Assembly (NCBI GenBank): GCA_945861565.1
Contig: CAMAUY010000028.1
Span: forward strand, 1-52,781
Origin: Akkermansia muciniphila
Lineage (GTDB): Bacteria > Verrucomicrobiota > Verrucomicrobiia > Limisphaerales > UBA9464
Reading direction: 5' to 3'
Length of the DNA stretch: 52,781 bases
Below are positions 34,059-43,827 of the stretch, piece by piece. Positions within the stretch are counted from its first letter, which is position 1, and every line of letters starts with the position of its first letter. Position numbers and translations under genes: made by a program. Under the pieces are notes generated by a model. It had not been told where the DNA came from and made no database searches. It saw nothing but the letters and a program-made list of their open reading frames with translations.

Positions 34059-37000
34059 TTGAATCTCGGTAGCGCCGTCGTCTGGAATCCGGTGACGGCG
34101 GTTCCTCAATCCGAAGGCAACGAGTTGGTGGTGACGATCACTCCCGCCGGTGCCAGCCAATTCTTTCGTCTGCGCTCCAGCGGCGTGGCGCCACTCACGG
34201 TGATTGCTGAGAGTTCGCCGGCAAAGGGTGAAGGGGGCGTTGCTGTCACGCGCGAAACGATCATCCGGCTTTCCGCGCCGCTGATCGGCAGCGCCGTGGT
34301 TGGAACGGACCGGCTCTACGCGGAGTTCGGAGGACGAAAGATTTTAAGCCGCGTCGCCCTCGCCAGCGACCGTTTGAAGTTGACGCTGTTTTATCTCGAA
34401 CGGTTGCCCGCTGGCGCGCGCTTGCGAGTTACACTCAAGGGCGATGGCCTGCATGACGAATCGGGCCGGGACATTGACGCCGATGGGGACGGCCAGGCCG
34501 GTGGCACGGCGATGATCGACTTTGACACGGTGAGCATCGCCGCGGTGGCGGGGACGACGGTGCTGGGCCGGGTGTTTCGTTCCGAATTATTGCCCGGCCC
34601 ATTGAGCGGAACGAACCTCGTCGAGTTGCCGTTGCCGGGCGTGACGTTGGAAGTTATTGGTGCCGAGGAAACGATCCGTGCCGTCACCGACGCGGTGGGC
34701 GACTTCAAGTTGACAAATTGTCCGGCGGGCCGCTTCTTCGTCCGGATTGACGGACGCACGTCGCCGCTCAGTTCGTGGCCCAACGGCGACTATTACGCCG
34801 TCATCGAAAAGGCATGGGAGGCTGTGGCCGGGCGCGACAACAATCTCGCGGGCGGCACGGGTACCATCTACCTTCCGCTCATCAAAGCCGGCACGCTCCA
34901 GCCGGTCAGCGCCACGGAAGACACCCAGATCACATTTCCCGCCGCGGTGGTGCAGCAGAATCCAGAACTGAACGGCGTGTCCATAACCGTGCCTGCCAAC
35001 GCGCTGTTCAACGAGCAAGGCGGCCGCGGTGGCAAGGTGGGGATTGCGCCGGTTTCGCCGGATCGACTGCCCGAGCCGCTCCCGGACGGACTCAAACACG
35101 TGCTGGACATCACGATTCAGACGGATGGCCCGCAAAACTTTGATGTCCCGCTGCCGGTCCGGTTCCCGAACTTGCCGGACCCGACCACTGGCGAGAAATT
35201 GCCCCCCGGAGCCAAGAGCGCCCTGTGGAGTTACAATCACGATCTGGGCCATTGGGAAATCGTCGGCTCCATGACCGTGACGGCCGATGGAAAATTTGTG
35301 GAATCGGACCCCGGAGAAGGCGTCCGGCAGCCCGGCTGGCACGGCACGCAACCGGGCACGCAGGGGCACTCGGGTCCCCCTGTGCGCCGTCCGCCGTGTC
35401 CGGATCTGAGCGCGTGGCAAGTCGCGGAAACAATCTACAACATCGGCAAGGAAGCAGTCGATTGTGCCGCCGGGTTGGCGGGTGTGAAACAGGCCGTTCA
35501 GTGCCTCATTGCCGCAGTAAAAGCTGCGGGTGACATGATCACCACGTTCAAAAAGCTTGCGGAGGATCTGACGTCGCAACCTCCGGTCGGCGGCCTGCAA
35601 GTGGTTAAGGACGCGGTGTCGCAGCTGAAGGTGGGCAAGGAGAGCACCGTCGGATTGATGGCTTGCTTCGAAGAGCAGTCACCCATTGGCAAAGTCGAAG
35701 CCATCTTCAACTGCGTCGGGAACCTCTTGGGCATCGGCCTCTCAATTTGCGGAACATTGAATCCTGACCCGAACGCGCCCGCCGAATGCCAGCCCAGCAC
35801 GTTTACCAAAGTCGTCTGCAAAGGGTTGGACGTGCTGAAGACCATTCACTCCGGGGCGGCCGACGTCTTGAAAATAATCAAGGATGCCAAAGAGAAGCTG
35901 GGATTGACGATACTGTGCGCCGGTGTGAGCCGGGTGGAAGCGCTCCTCGACGCGGCCACCAAAGCCAACGCGCGCGTGCTTCCTCTGCGAAAACCAGTGG
36001 CAACACAGGGCGCAAGCCCGGTTCAGGATCCGTTCCCGGCCGACAAACTCGCGGAATTTGTCGCCGCGCTCAACGAGACCACTGTGGAAGCCGAAAAGTT
36101 TCGTGACGCTGGCGCGCCAGCCGTGGAATTGCTGAAAGCAACGGATGAGCTTTTTGGGCCGGCCCTACAAACATTTCGCGAGCAAGCCGCCGCGGCTGTG
36201 CGCAGCCAGGGTCAGGCGTATGCCGCACCCGTGTATTACGTCATCGCTCACGGCGCGGTGATCCGCCGCGGCAAAACCAGTGCTCTAGGAACGTTCGATC
36301 TGATTCTTCCTCCCAACACAGATTATTTCCTCGCGGAGTATGATCCCGTCACAAATGCCTATGGCGACACGCGCGGCACTTCCAAGGCCAATGGCACCCG
36401 CACCGATCTGTTGCCCGTGATTCTGAATCCCATCGGCGCCTTGCCGGACATCGATGGAGATGGGCTGGTGGACACGGCGGAGTTCGTGATCGGCACGGAG
36501 CCGACGAAGCCAGATACGGATGGCGACGGCATCAGTGACTTGGCTGAAGTGCAGCAAGGTCTCAATCCCCTGGGCGGACTGTTGGTCAACACCGGCATCA
36601 TCGCCCGGATTGCCACCCCCGGCAACGCAGTGGACATCTGCGCCGTGAACGATCTTGCCATCACGGCGAATGAAGGGGCCGGCATCAGCGTCTTCAACGT
36701 GTTCAGCGGGCTCAATCCCACCGTGATCGCGCAAGTGGACACGCCAGGGATGGCCCAGCGTGTCACGTGCGATGGAATGCTGGTAGCCGTGGCGGACGGG
36801 CCCGCGGGTCTGGCCGTCATTGACCTGAGCGATCCCCCGGCGGCCCGGATCATCCAGCAGATTTCAGTCGGCGGCGCCGCGTTGTCCGTCGCGGCCGGCG
36901 GTGGGCTCGCGTGCGTCGGCACGAGCTTGGGCGACATCGTGATCATCGACCTGCGCAGCGGCGCCGAACTTAACCGTCAGCGACTCGGGCAGCCGGTGCA

Positions 37001-38738
37001 GGATCTGATCCTGAACGGGGATTATCTCTTCGCGCTGACTGCCACCGAGCTGCGGGTTTTTGAATTCCTGGACGCCTCGCTCACTCGACTTGGCTCGGTG
37101 AACTCGGCCGCCGTGGGGGCGAACAAGCGATTGTTCGTTGGCGGCTCACGCGCGTACATCACGCACTGGCGCGGCTATAACACATTCGATGTCGCGGATC
37201 CGCTCCGTCCGCTGCTCATCACCGCCGGCAACACGCCGCAGGCAGGCTGGGAGCACATCGTCGCGAACGGTTCCGGGCTCGGCTTGGCGGCGGTCGGGGT
37301 GGTGCCCGGGCCTCCGCAAAATGTTTCCGTTTACAACGTGAGCGACCCCGCCGTCGTCAATGATTTCCAAACCGAATACGTGACTCCAGGCACGGCGCAC
37401 GCCGTGGCGATTTACAATGGCCTTGGCTACGTGGCCGACGGGCCGGCGGGACTGGAAGTGGTTCACTACCGCGCGTTCGACACCGCCGGTTTGCCGCCGA
37501 CCATCCGGCTTCTCACGAGCACCACGGCGGGCTTCGCCGAGGAGGGCAACGTGTTGCGCGCGACCGCCGAGGTGACCGACGACGTGCAGGTCCGCAATGT
37601 GGAATTTTATGTCAATGGCCAGCGCATCGCCGTCGACGGCGGGTTCCCGTTTGAAGCGCGCTTGCTCGTGCCTCCCTCCAACACCGGCGGAGGCCGCTTG
37701 AAGTTGCGAGCGAAGGCGACGGACACCGGCGGCAATTCAACTTGGACCGATGAGCAGACGTTGCAGATTGTTCGAGATGCCACTCCACCGCGCGTCCGCC
37801 GTGTCGTGCCCTTCCAAGGCGCGCTGGTCGGTGCGATGCGCAACGTCTCGGCTTTCTTCAGCGAACCGATCGCGCCCGCCACCATCCATGCCAGCACGGT
37901 AAGTTTGTTGAGCGCGGGCAACGACGGAGTGTTCGGAACCGCGGATGATGCCATCATCCCGGGCATGCTGGAATATCGCGACGCGCTCAACGCCGTGTTC
38001 TTCGAGGCCTCCGATCGGCTCGCGCCGGGGAATTATCGATTCGTCATCCGTCCGCCCGTGGCCGATCTCGCTGGCAATCCGCTGGCAGGCGCGGTAACGA
38101 CCGGCTTCCGCGTCTTCAGCTTCGCTGATCTCGATGGCGACGGCATGCCCGATGAACTGGAGCCGGCGCTCGGCCTCGACCCGGCGAAAGCGGACACCGA
38201 TGGCGACGGGATTCCTGACGGCCGCGAAGATTTTGACAAAGACGGATTGATCAACTCGTGGGAAATCCTGGCCCAGACCGACCCGGCCAAGCCGGATACC
38301 GATGGCGACGGTATCCTTGACGGCGATGAGGATCCCGACGGCGACGGTCTCTCGAACAAACGCGAGGCGGCCGTCGGCACGCATCCTTTGCTCGCCGATA
38401 CGGACGGCGATGGGTGGAACGACGAAACCGAAGTCACGGACGGCAGCGATCCGCTCAACCCGGCGTCACGTCCGCGCCAGTTATTCGTCGGCCGCCCGGG
38501 CGCGACCGTCTCCCTCCTGTCGTTCAAGACGGAGAAGGCTTTGCCTTCCGGCACGTTTATCGCGCGCCCACCGCTCTACGTCCACGTCGTCTCCCTCACC
38601 GCGCCCGGGGCGGTGCCGTCGGGATCTTACGTGGGCAATCCACCCGTCGCGGTATTGCAGCCGTCCGTGGTATCCCCGGATTTTCCGACCCGCACTATCA
38701 TCGGGCGTCCGCCGGTGGACGTCCGCTTGGGACCATGA
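34059..38738 (+). CDS. Very large secreted protein with LVIVD-like propeller and TSP3 repeats
   Basis: The open frame holds 1559 codons from a TTG, but homology-like sequence and a signal peptide begin further upstream (from 33927). The N-terminal module ends SQFFRLRSSG, the mirror of the FYRL tails of other secreted proteins here. Next come an Ig-like Big_5 segment, a carboxypeptidase-like beta-sandwich (VTLEVIGAEETIRAVTDAVG), and a helical, Cys-containing region. TSP3 calcium-binding repeats (DIDGDGLVDTAEF ... DTDGDGISD, residues ~800-840) are followed by a propeller of LVIVD-type blades (~855-1150), an Ig-like domain, and more TSP3 repeats (~1355-1470). Four short repeats with the G(R/N)PPVxV pattern close the protein. 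Probably a cell-surface or secreted adhesin/matrix protein. Confidence 0.78.
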   Translation: MNLGSAVVWNPVTAVPQSEGNELVVTITPAGASQFFRLRSSGVAPLTVIAESSPAKGEGGVAVTRETIIRLSAPLIGSAVVGTDRLYAEFGGRKILSRVALASDRLKLTLFYLERLPAGARLRVTLKGDGLHDESGRDIDADGDGQAGGTAMIDFDTVSIAAVAGTTVLGRVFRSELLPGPLSGTNLVELPLPGVTLEVIGAEETIRAVTDAVGDFKLTNCPAGRFFVRIDGRTSPLSSWPNGDYYAVIEKAWEAVAGRDNNLAGGTGTIYLPLIKAGTLQPVSATEDTQITFPAAVVQQNPELNGVSITVPANALFNEQGGRGGKVGIAPVSPDRLPEPLPDGLKHVLDITIQTDGPQNFDVPLPVRFPNLPDPTTGEKLPPGAKSALWSYNHDLGHWEIVGSMTVTADGKFVESDPGEGVRQPGWHGTQPGTQGHSGPPVRRPPCPDLSAWQVAETIYNIGKEAVDCAAGLAGVKQAVQCLIAAVKAAGDMITTFKKLAEDLTSQPPVGGLQVVKDAVSQLKVGKESTVGLMACFEEQSPIGKVEAIFNCVGNLLGIGLSICGTLNPDPNAPAECQPSTFTKVVCKGLDVLKTIHSGAADVLKIIKDAKEKLGLTILCAGVSRVEALLDAATKANARVLPLRKPVATQGASPVQDPFPADKLAEFVAALNETTVEAEKFRDAGAPAVELLKATDELFGPALQTFREQAAAAVRSQGQAYAAPVYYVIAHGAVIRRGKTSALGTFDLILPPNTDYFLAEYDPVTNAYGDTRGTSKANGTRTDLLPVILNPIGALPDIDGDGLVDTAEFVIGTEPTKPDTDGDGISDLAEVQQGLNPLGGLLVNTGIIARIATPGNAVDICAVNDLAITANEGAGISVFNVFSGLNPTVIAQVDTPGMAQRVTCDGMLVAVADGPAGLAVIDLSDPPAARIIQQISVGGAALSVAAGGGLACVGTSLGDIVIIDLRSGAELNRQRLGQPVQDLILNGDYLFALTATELRVFEFLDASLTRLGSVNSAAVGANKRLFVGGSRAYITHWRGYNTFDVADPLRPLLITAGNTPQAGWEHIVANGSGLGLAAVGVVPGPPQNVSVYNVSDPAVVNDFQTEYVTPGTAHAVAIYNGLGYVADGPAGLEVVHYRAFDTAGLPPTIRLLTSTTAGFAEEGNVLRATAEVTDDVQVRNVEFYVNGQRIAVDGGFPFEARLLVPPSNTGGGRLKLRAKATDTGGNSTWTDEQTLQIVRDATPPRVRRVVPFQGALVGAMRNVSAFFSEPIAPATIHASTVSLLSAGNDGVFGTADDAIIPGMLEYRDALNAVFFEASDRLAPGNYRFVIRPPVADLAGNPLAGAVTTGFRVFSFADLDGDGMPDELEPALGLDPAKADTDGDGIPDGREDFDKDGLINSWEILAQTDPAKPDTDGDGILDGDEDPDGDGLSNKREAAVGTHPLLADTDGDGWNDETEVTDGSDPLNPASRPRQLFVGRPGATVSLLSFKTEKALPSGTFIARPPLYVHVVSLTAPGAVPSGSYVGNPPVAVLQPSVVSPDFPTRTIIGRPPVDVRLGP

Positions 38739-38793
38739 TCTAACCGCTTCGAACAGGGCCATGGCAGCAACAGACACTCCGCACCGCACACTT

Positions 38794-39960
38794 ATGAAAA
38801 CAAATTATGCACTGCTTCTGGTCGCCACCGTAATGGCCACCGGCTTCGCGTCGCTTGGCCAGCCGTTTCAATCGGGGAGCAATGGCAGCTACGGATCGCT
38901 CGACGTAACGACGGGGGATAAGACCCTGGACGTTCCGCCGGATGGCATCTTCCACTGCACCACCATCAACATCTCCCGCACGCTACGGTTTAATCGGAAT
39001 GCCCTCAACACGCCGGTTTATCTGCTCGCCACGGGCGATGTGACCCTGGTCTCCACTGCTTTCATCGATGTGTCCGGCACGCGCGGTTCCGGTTCAACGC
39101 CTGGCTTTGGCGGGCCGGGCGGCTTCGACGGTGGCGCGCCCGGATCCGTGGGCCTTCCGGGTGGCGACGGGCTTGGTCCCGGCGCCGGAAAAGCGGGGAG
39201 CTCTCTGAGCGACGGCACTCAAGCGGGTTCAGGATCGTTTGCGACGGCTTCGAATTCCAATCCTGTGGGCAATCGGGGCGCCACCTACGGCAGTCCACTG
39301 CTGTTTCCCCTCATCGGCGGTTCAGGCGGCGGTGGAGCGACAGGAAATCCAGGTTGGGGTGGCGGTGGCGGCGGCGGCGCTCTGCTCATCGCTTCAAACA
39401 CAAGGATTACTCACAACGGGCTCGTCCGCGCCTGGGGTGGCCAGGCGCTTTCCGCCTCTGTGCTCAACACCGGCAGCGGTGGGGCCGTCCGGATGATTGC
39501 GCCCGTCATCACGGGCACTGGGTCGATTGATGTGCGCGGCAATGGAGGCAGTAACAACAACGGTGACGGACGGACGCGCATCGATGCGCTCGATCGCATC
39601 GGCATTGGAGTTAACTTTTTCCCCAACACCACCGCCACGGTGGGGGGCTTGATGGCGGTATTCCCGGATCCATTGCCACGCCTGGACATCGTCGAAGCCG
39701 GCGGCAAAGTGATCCCGGTCGACTCGGGGCCGGCTCAAGTCCTTTTACCGTCGGGAAGTTCGCCCAACCAAACGGTCAAAGTGCGTGCCAAAGATTTCGG
39801 CCAGCGGGTGCCCATCCGCCTCGTACTCACGCCGGACAGCGGCCCAGCCCAGAACTACGACGCGCAGATCGACAACTCGGTCACCAATCCAGCCGAAACG
39901 GCGATCAACGTGACTTTCCCCGTCAACGTGTTGACCCACGTGCGGGTCTGGACACGGTAA
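38794..39960 (+). CDS. Glycine-rich secreted protein
   Basis: 388 residues with a signal peptide (MKTNYALLLVATVMATGFA); an alternative ATG at 38761 adds eleven residues. After a domain with TLDVPPDGIFHCTTINIS and YLLATGDVTLV, the middle is Gly-rich (GFGGPGGFDGGAPGS, GGSGGGGATG, WGGGGGGGALLIAS), then RMIAPVITGTGSIDVRGNGG. The C-terminus is a beta domain (VPIRLVLTPDSGPAQ). The pattern suggests a parallel beta-structure exposed outside the cell. It follows the giant protein by 55 bases on the same strand, so the pair is probably an operon and may act together on the surface. No enzyme motif is present. Confidence 0.72.
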   Translation: MKTNYALLLVATVMATGFASLGQPFQSGSNGSYGSLDVTTGDKTLDVPPDGIFHCTTINISRTLRFNRNALNTPVYLLATGDVTLVSTAFIDVSGTRGSGSTPGFGGPGGFDGGAPGSVGLPGGDGLGPGAGKAGSSLSDGTQAGSGSFATASNSNPVGNRGATYGSPLLFPLIGGSGGGGATGNPGWGGGGGGGALLIASNTRITHNGLVRAWGGQALSASVLNTGSGGAVRMIAPVITGTGSIDVRGNGGSNNNGDGRTRIDALDRIGIGVNFFPNTTATVGGLMAVFPDPLPRLDIVEAGGKVIPVDSGPAQVLLPSGSSPNQTVKVRAKDFGQRVPIRLVLTPDSGPAQNYDAQIDNSVTNPAETAINVTFPVNVLTHVRVWTR

Positions 39961-39964
39961 CCGG

Positions 39965-40110
39965 TTGATTTGATAGAGCTTGTCGCGCTGCGACAACCCC
40001 GCCCGCGTTCAGCGGCGGGACAGGGCCGCAGCGCGGTTCGTGCCGCGCATGAACGGCGCGGGGACCGCAGCGCGGCGTCCGCTACCTTCTCCAACAACTT
40101 CGGGATGCAC
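39965..40110. repeat. Dispersed repeat family B, copy 2
   Basis: The copy of the 22730-22915 element, same orientation, with the same TTGTCGCGCTGCGACAACCC, GTGCCGCGC, GGCGCGGGGACCGCAGCG and GCGTCCGCTACCTTC blocks. It differs mainly by short indels. It occupies the whole 3'-to-3' gap between the glycine-rich gene and the MFS gene, a place where a terminator is expected. The internal GCGCTGCG/CGCAGCGC stretches can pair. Confidence 0.8.
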
Positions 40111-40118
40111 GCGTTGGC

Positions 40119-41501
40119 TCAGGCCTCCGCTGTTTTCTCGAGCGGTGTCACGGGATCGATGAAGAGCCAGAAGATGGCGCCGAGGAAATAAATGACTGAA
40201 GAGATGGCGAAGGCGAGCTGCCAGTCCTTGTTGGTCCACGACAAGACGAGGCCCACGACGAGCGGACCCGCCATGCCGCCGAAGTTGCCCATCATGTTCA
40301 TCGAGCCCGAGACGGTGCCCGCGTATTTGCCCCCGACATCCATACACGTGCTCCAACTGCCGGGCATCGTCAGGTCATTGCAGAAGCTCGCCATCCCCAT
40401 CGCCAGCATCGCCAGCAGCGGATCGGCAATATAAAACGAAAGCATCAACAATCCGGCCGCGCCGGTGAAACCGAGGCAACCGAAGAGGCGGCGGACCTTC
40501 ACCACCTTGGCGCCCCTGGCCAGCCAGTGCGTTGACATGATTCCGGCCGTCAACGAGCCGAACCCTCCGAACAGGAGCGGGATGCCCGCCAGCGCTGCCG
40601 AAAGCACCTTAAGGGTCATCTCCGGACTCAGCATGCCTTCGAGCACATCCGCCAGCCATTTCATCACGACGTTGGATTTGAATTCCAGGCCCCGCACATC
40701 CTTGAGGTAAGTGGGCAACCAGGTGATGTAGAAATACCAGCCGTAACTGAGGCAGAAGTATTGGGCCCACAGCATCCACATGGTGGGACTCGTCACCAGC
40801 TTGCGCCAGGGCACGTTGCCGTGGCCCTCAACGTTGCTTTCATTTTCCTTGAGCAGCTCCAGCTCCGCGGCGTTGACGCCTTTGTGGTCGCGCGGGTTGT
40901 CACGGAACCACCAGAGAAAGACGACGGTCCAAATGACACCCAGCAGCGCGAACACGTGGAAGGCCCAGCGCCAGCTCATGAAGGCCATGACGGCCACAAC
41001 CAGCAACGGTGTGAATGCGCCGCCCCAGCGAGCGCCCATCCACATGATGGCTTGCGCGCGGGTGCGTTCGTTCTTGGGCAGCCACGTACTCAGGGCCTTG
41101 GTCAGGTTGGGAAAACAGCCGGCTTCACCCGCGCCAAACAGGAACCGGGTGATTAGGAGTGAAACGTAGCTGCCCACCCAGCCGGTGGCCGCCGTGAAAA
41201 ACGACCACCACAACACCACGCGAGCGAGCACCTTGCGCGCACCGATCTTGTCGCCGAGCCATCCGGTCGGAATCTCGAAAAGCGCGTAGGCCAGACCAAA
41301 GGCGGAAAAGACGGCCCCCTTCTGCGCGTCGGACAGCTTCAGCTCGCCGGCGATCTCGGGCATCGCCTGTGAGATGGCGACGCGGTCGATGTATTGGATC
41401 ACGGCCAGGATGATGGCGAACGCAAGGACCCAATACCGAGTGCGGCTGGGTTTCATTTGGGCAGCGGACGCGGGATCGCCGGAGCGGGTGACGGGTGTCA
41501 T
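40119..41501 (-). CDS. MFS transporter of the anion:cation symporter (hexuronate-type) group
   Basis: 460 residues with about twelve hydrophobic segments. Near the start RYWVLAFAIILAVIQYIDRVAISQAMPEI, then GLAYALFEIPTGWLGDKIGARKVL (loop 2-3 motif), FLFGAGEAGCFPNLTKALSTWLPKNERTRAQ (helix 4-5) and WRWAFHVFALLGVIWTVVFLWWF are typical of the ACS/hexuronate-glucarate family. The C-terminal half has PGSWSTCMDVGGKYAGTVSGSMNMMGNFGG. It likely imports an organic acid such as a hexuronate with protons; the exact substrate is not readable. It is divergent from the PQQ-like propeller gene, 134 bases away. Confidence 0.9.
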   Translation of the reverse strand: MTPVTRSGDPASAAQMKPSRTRYWVLAFAIILAVIQYIDRVAISQAMPEIAGELKLSDAQKGAVFSAFGLAYALFEIPTGWLGDKIGARKVLARVVLWWSFFTAATGWVGSYVSLLITRFLFGAGEAGCFPNLTKALSTWLPKNERTRAQAIMWMGARWGGAFTPLLVVAVMAFMSWRWAFHVFALLGVIWTVVFLWWFRDNPRDHKGVNAAELELLKENESNVEGHGNVPWRKLVTSPTMWMLWAQYFCLSYGWYFYITWLPTYLKDVRGLEFKSNVVMKWLADVLEGMLSPEMTLKVLSAALAGIPLLFGGFGSLTAGIMSTHWLARGAKVVKVRRLFGCLGFTGAAGLLMLSFYIADPLLAMLAMGMASFCNDLTMPGSWSTCMDVGGKYAGTVSGSMNMMGNFGGMAGPLVVGLVLSWTNKDWQLAFAISSVIYFLGAIFWLFIDPVTPLEKTAEA

Positions 41502-41635
41502 GGGTTCCCGAACACTACCTGATCAGACCAACTGCCGGCAAGGAGCACGATTTGGATTACTCGCGACTTTAAATTGCTTGAACCGCGAAACGCAGATCAA
41601 ACACATTACCGCCAGTCCAACACCATTTCACCAAC

Positions 41636-42931
41636 ATGAGAATCAAACATGGCCTTGCCACTTTGGTCGCAACCTCGCTCGCGGCATGGTCCGTCCAGGC
41701 CGACTGGCCCCAATTTCGCGGGCCGACACAAGACGGTCATGCGATCGGCCCCGGCGGCGGCCAGTCGGTTGGATTACCATTGAAATGGAGCGAGACGGAG
41801 AATGTGAAATGGAAAACGGCGCTCGATCCCCTCGGTTGGTCTTCGCCAGTTGTGATGCTTGGCCGCATCTGGCTGACCCGCGCAACACCGGATGGCAAAG
41901 ACTTCTTCGTCATCTGCGTTGACGACGCCACCGGCAAGATCTTGCTGAATGAGAAACTGTTCCATTCGGATTCACCCGAGCCACTCGGAAACAACGTCAA
42001 TTGTTATGCGTCGCCATCGCCGGCGCTGGAAAAGGGCCGCGCGTATGTTCATTTCGGCAGTTATGGAACCGCCTGCCTCGACAGTCAGACATTCAAAATC
42101 ATCTGGAAACGGGAAGATCTGCCGTGCCGTCATTTCCGCGGGCCAGCTTCCTCGGTCGTGTTGCACGAGAATCTTTTGATCCTGACCATGGACGGGGTCG
42201 ATCAGCAGTATCTGACCGCCCTGAACAAGACCGACGGCAGGACGGTCTGGCGCACGGACCGGACGACGGATTGGGGGGACATCGCCGCGAACGGAAAGCC
42301 GGCGGGCGACGGGGATGCTCGCAAGGGATTTACGACGCCGCTCATCGTGGAACTGGCGGGCAAAACTCAGATGATCAGCGCGGGCTCGAAGGCCGCCTAC
42401 AGCTATGATCCAAGGACGGGCAAAGAACTGTGGAAGATTCGTTATCCCGGACACACACCTTCAATGACATCGGTGGCCGGCCAGGGTTTGGTTTTCATTG
42501 CCACGGGAAACGGTCCCTCCGAACTCCTGGCAGTCCGACCGGATGGTTCCGGGGATGTGACCGACAGTCATGTGGTATGGAAAGCCAGTCGCGGTGTGCC
42601 CCGGATGCCCTCGCCAATTCTGACAAACAACCGGTTGTACCTCCCGGGTGACAATGGTGTTGTAGCCTGCCTTCAGGCCAGCACAGGGAAGGAGTTGTGG
42701 CAGGAGCGCATCGGGGGCACGCTCTACGCTTCGCCGGTGTTGGCGGACGGTCGGATCTTCTGCTTTAACAGCACGGGCGAGACAACCGTGCTGAAGGAAG
42801 GTGACACTTTTGAGCTTCTGAATCGCAACCAACTCGATGCCGGATTCATGGCATCGCCTGCGGTCTCCGGAAGAGCCTTCATTCTCCGTACGAAAACGCA
42901 TCTCTACCGGATCGAGGATGGCGGGAAATAG
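41636..42931 (+). CDS. Secreted PQQ-like beta-propeller protein
   Basis: 431 residues with a signal peptide (LATLVATSLAAWSVQA). The mature part starts DWPQFRGPTQDGHA, which is typical of planctomycete and verrucomicrobial BamB-like proteins. Propeller blades recur with the TGKxLW pattern (TGKILLNEKL, FKIIWKRED, DGRTVWRTD, TGKELWKIRY, TGKELWQERI). There is no cytochrome motif and no clear PQQ-binding tryptophan pair, so it may be a structural propeller and not a dehydrogenase. The DUF3095-like gene follows 41 bases downstream on the same strand. Confidence 0.85.
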   Translation: MRIKHGLATLVATSLAAWSVQADWPQFRGPTQDGHAIGPGGGQSVGLPLKWSETENVKWKTALDPLGWSSPVVMLGRIWLTRATPDGKDFFVICVDDATGKILLNEKLFHSDSPEPLGNNVNCYASPSPALEKGRAYVHFGSYGTACLDSQTFKIIWKREDLPCRHFRGPASSVVLHENLLILTMDGVDQQYLTALNKTDGRTVWRTDRTTDWGDIAANGKPAGDGDARKGFTTPLIVELAGKTQMISAGSKAAYSYDPRTGKELWKIRYPGHTPSMTSVAGQGLVFIATGNGPSELLAVRPDGSGDVTDSHVVWKASRGVPRMPSPILTNNRLYLPGDNGVVACLQASTGKELWQERIGGTLYASPVLADGRIFCFNSTGETTVLKEGDTFELLNRNQLDAGFMASPAVSGRAFILRTKTHLYRIEDGGK

Positions 42932-42972
42932 TGGTGTTGACGCTCCGCGATTTTCGTGACCGGAGTTTCCAC

Positions 42973-43668
42973 ATGGCATCCACGCGCTTCTATTCGGATC
43001 TGCCCACCCATACTGTTTCGATCAGTCAATTGATGGGTGACGAGACCCGTTTCGCCGCCATGCCCGCGGACTGGCGGGTCATCCTCACCGACGTACGCAA
43101 ATCGACCCAGGCGTTGAGCGAGGGCAGGCACCAGTCCGTGAATCTGGTCGCCACCGGCAGCATCATCGCCGCCCTGAATATCGCGCATCAAGTGGGAATT
43201 TCGTTGCCCTTCTTCTTCGGTGGAGACGGTGCGACATTACTGGTGCCGCCGTCGCTCGCGGAACGCATTGAACAGGCGCTGCTCGTGCACCGGGCCAACA
43301 CCCGCGCAAATTTCGCTCTGGATCTGCGGGTCGGCAGCCTGGGACTCGACGAGGTATATCGTCAGGGAGCACGCCTGCAGATTGCCAAGATCGATATCAA
43401 TAATGGCCGCATCAACACCATCATGTGTGGAACGGCGGCTCAGCGCCATGCGCTCGTCGAGACGCTGCAGCGCCTTGAAGACCGCGCGGACATCCGATTC
43501 GGTCTCCATGTGAGCCAAGCGAGCGTTGTTTCATGTTACGTACGCGATCGCCGCAATCAGCACATTCACTTCGTCGACGGCCTTGGCGGCGGCTACACGC
43601 AGGCAGCCAGCATGCTCAAGGCCAAGATGGCCCGCCAGACGAGGCCTTGCGCCCTGATCCGCGGATAG
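42973..43668 (+). CDS. DUF3095-like (cyclase-fold) protein
   Basis: 231 residues from the ATG at 42973, preceded by GGAG eight bases upstream; an upstream GTG at 42931 is less likely. The sequence reads like DUF3095: FYSDLPTHTVSISQL, FAAMPADWRVILTDVRKSTQAL, HQSVNLVATGSIIAALNIA and LPFFFGGDGATLLVPPS. The fold resembles class III nucleotidyl cyclases, and GGDG is conserved, but the catalytic metal residues of cyclases cannot be confirmed. It is shorter than typical members (about 370-390 residues as I recall), and its C-terminus ends GGGYTQAASMLKAKMARQ. Confidence 0.7.
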   Translation: MASTRFYSDLPTHTVSISQLMGDETRFAAMPADWRVILTDVRKSTQALSEGRHQSVNLVATGSIIAALNIAHQVGISLPFFFGGDGATLLVPPSLAERIEQALLVHRANTRANFALDLRVGSLGLDEVYRQGARLQIAKIDINNGRINTIMCGTAAQRHALVETLQRLEDRADIRFGLHVSQASVVSCYVRDRRNQHIHFVDGLGGGYTQAASMLKAKMARQTRPCALIRG

Positions 43669-43827
43669 GAATCTGAAAATGAGAGAATGGCTCTCTACTG
43701 TGCTTTTCTCGCTTGCATATGTTATATATTCTGTATCGAACACGAATGCGCCGCGCGCATACCACTCCAGTCCAAGACCGCGTTCGGGGCACTTCCCAAC
43801 ACGGGCACGTAGCGCTATTTCCGCATA

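Noticed and set aside
34587..35600. 337-residue minus-strand frame inside the giant gene
   Set aside because: Arg-rich shadow with no domain; the plus strand is continuous for 1559 codons.
38302..38793. N-terminal extension of the glycine-rich protein
   Set aside because: This part of the frame overlaps the giant gene and is Arg/Ser-rich shadow; the ATG at 38794 starts a signal peptide.
43210..43240. GGDG string in the DUF3095-like protein taken as a GGDEF cyclase
   Set aside because: The sequence around it matches DUF3095 and lacks the rest of a diguanylate cyclase domain.
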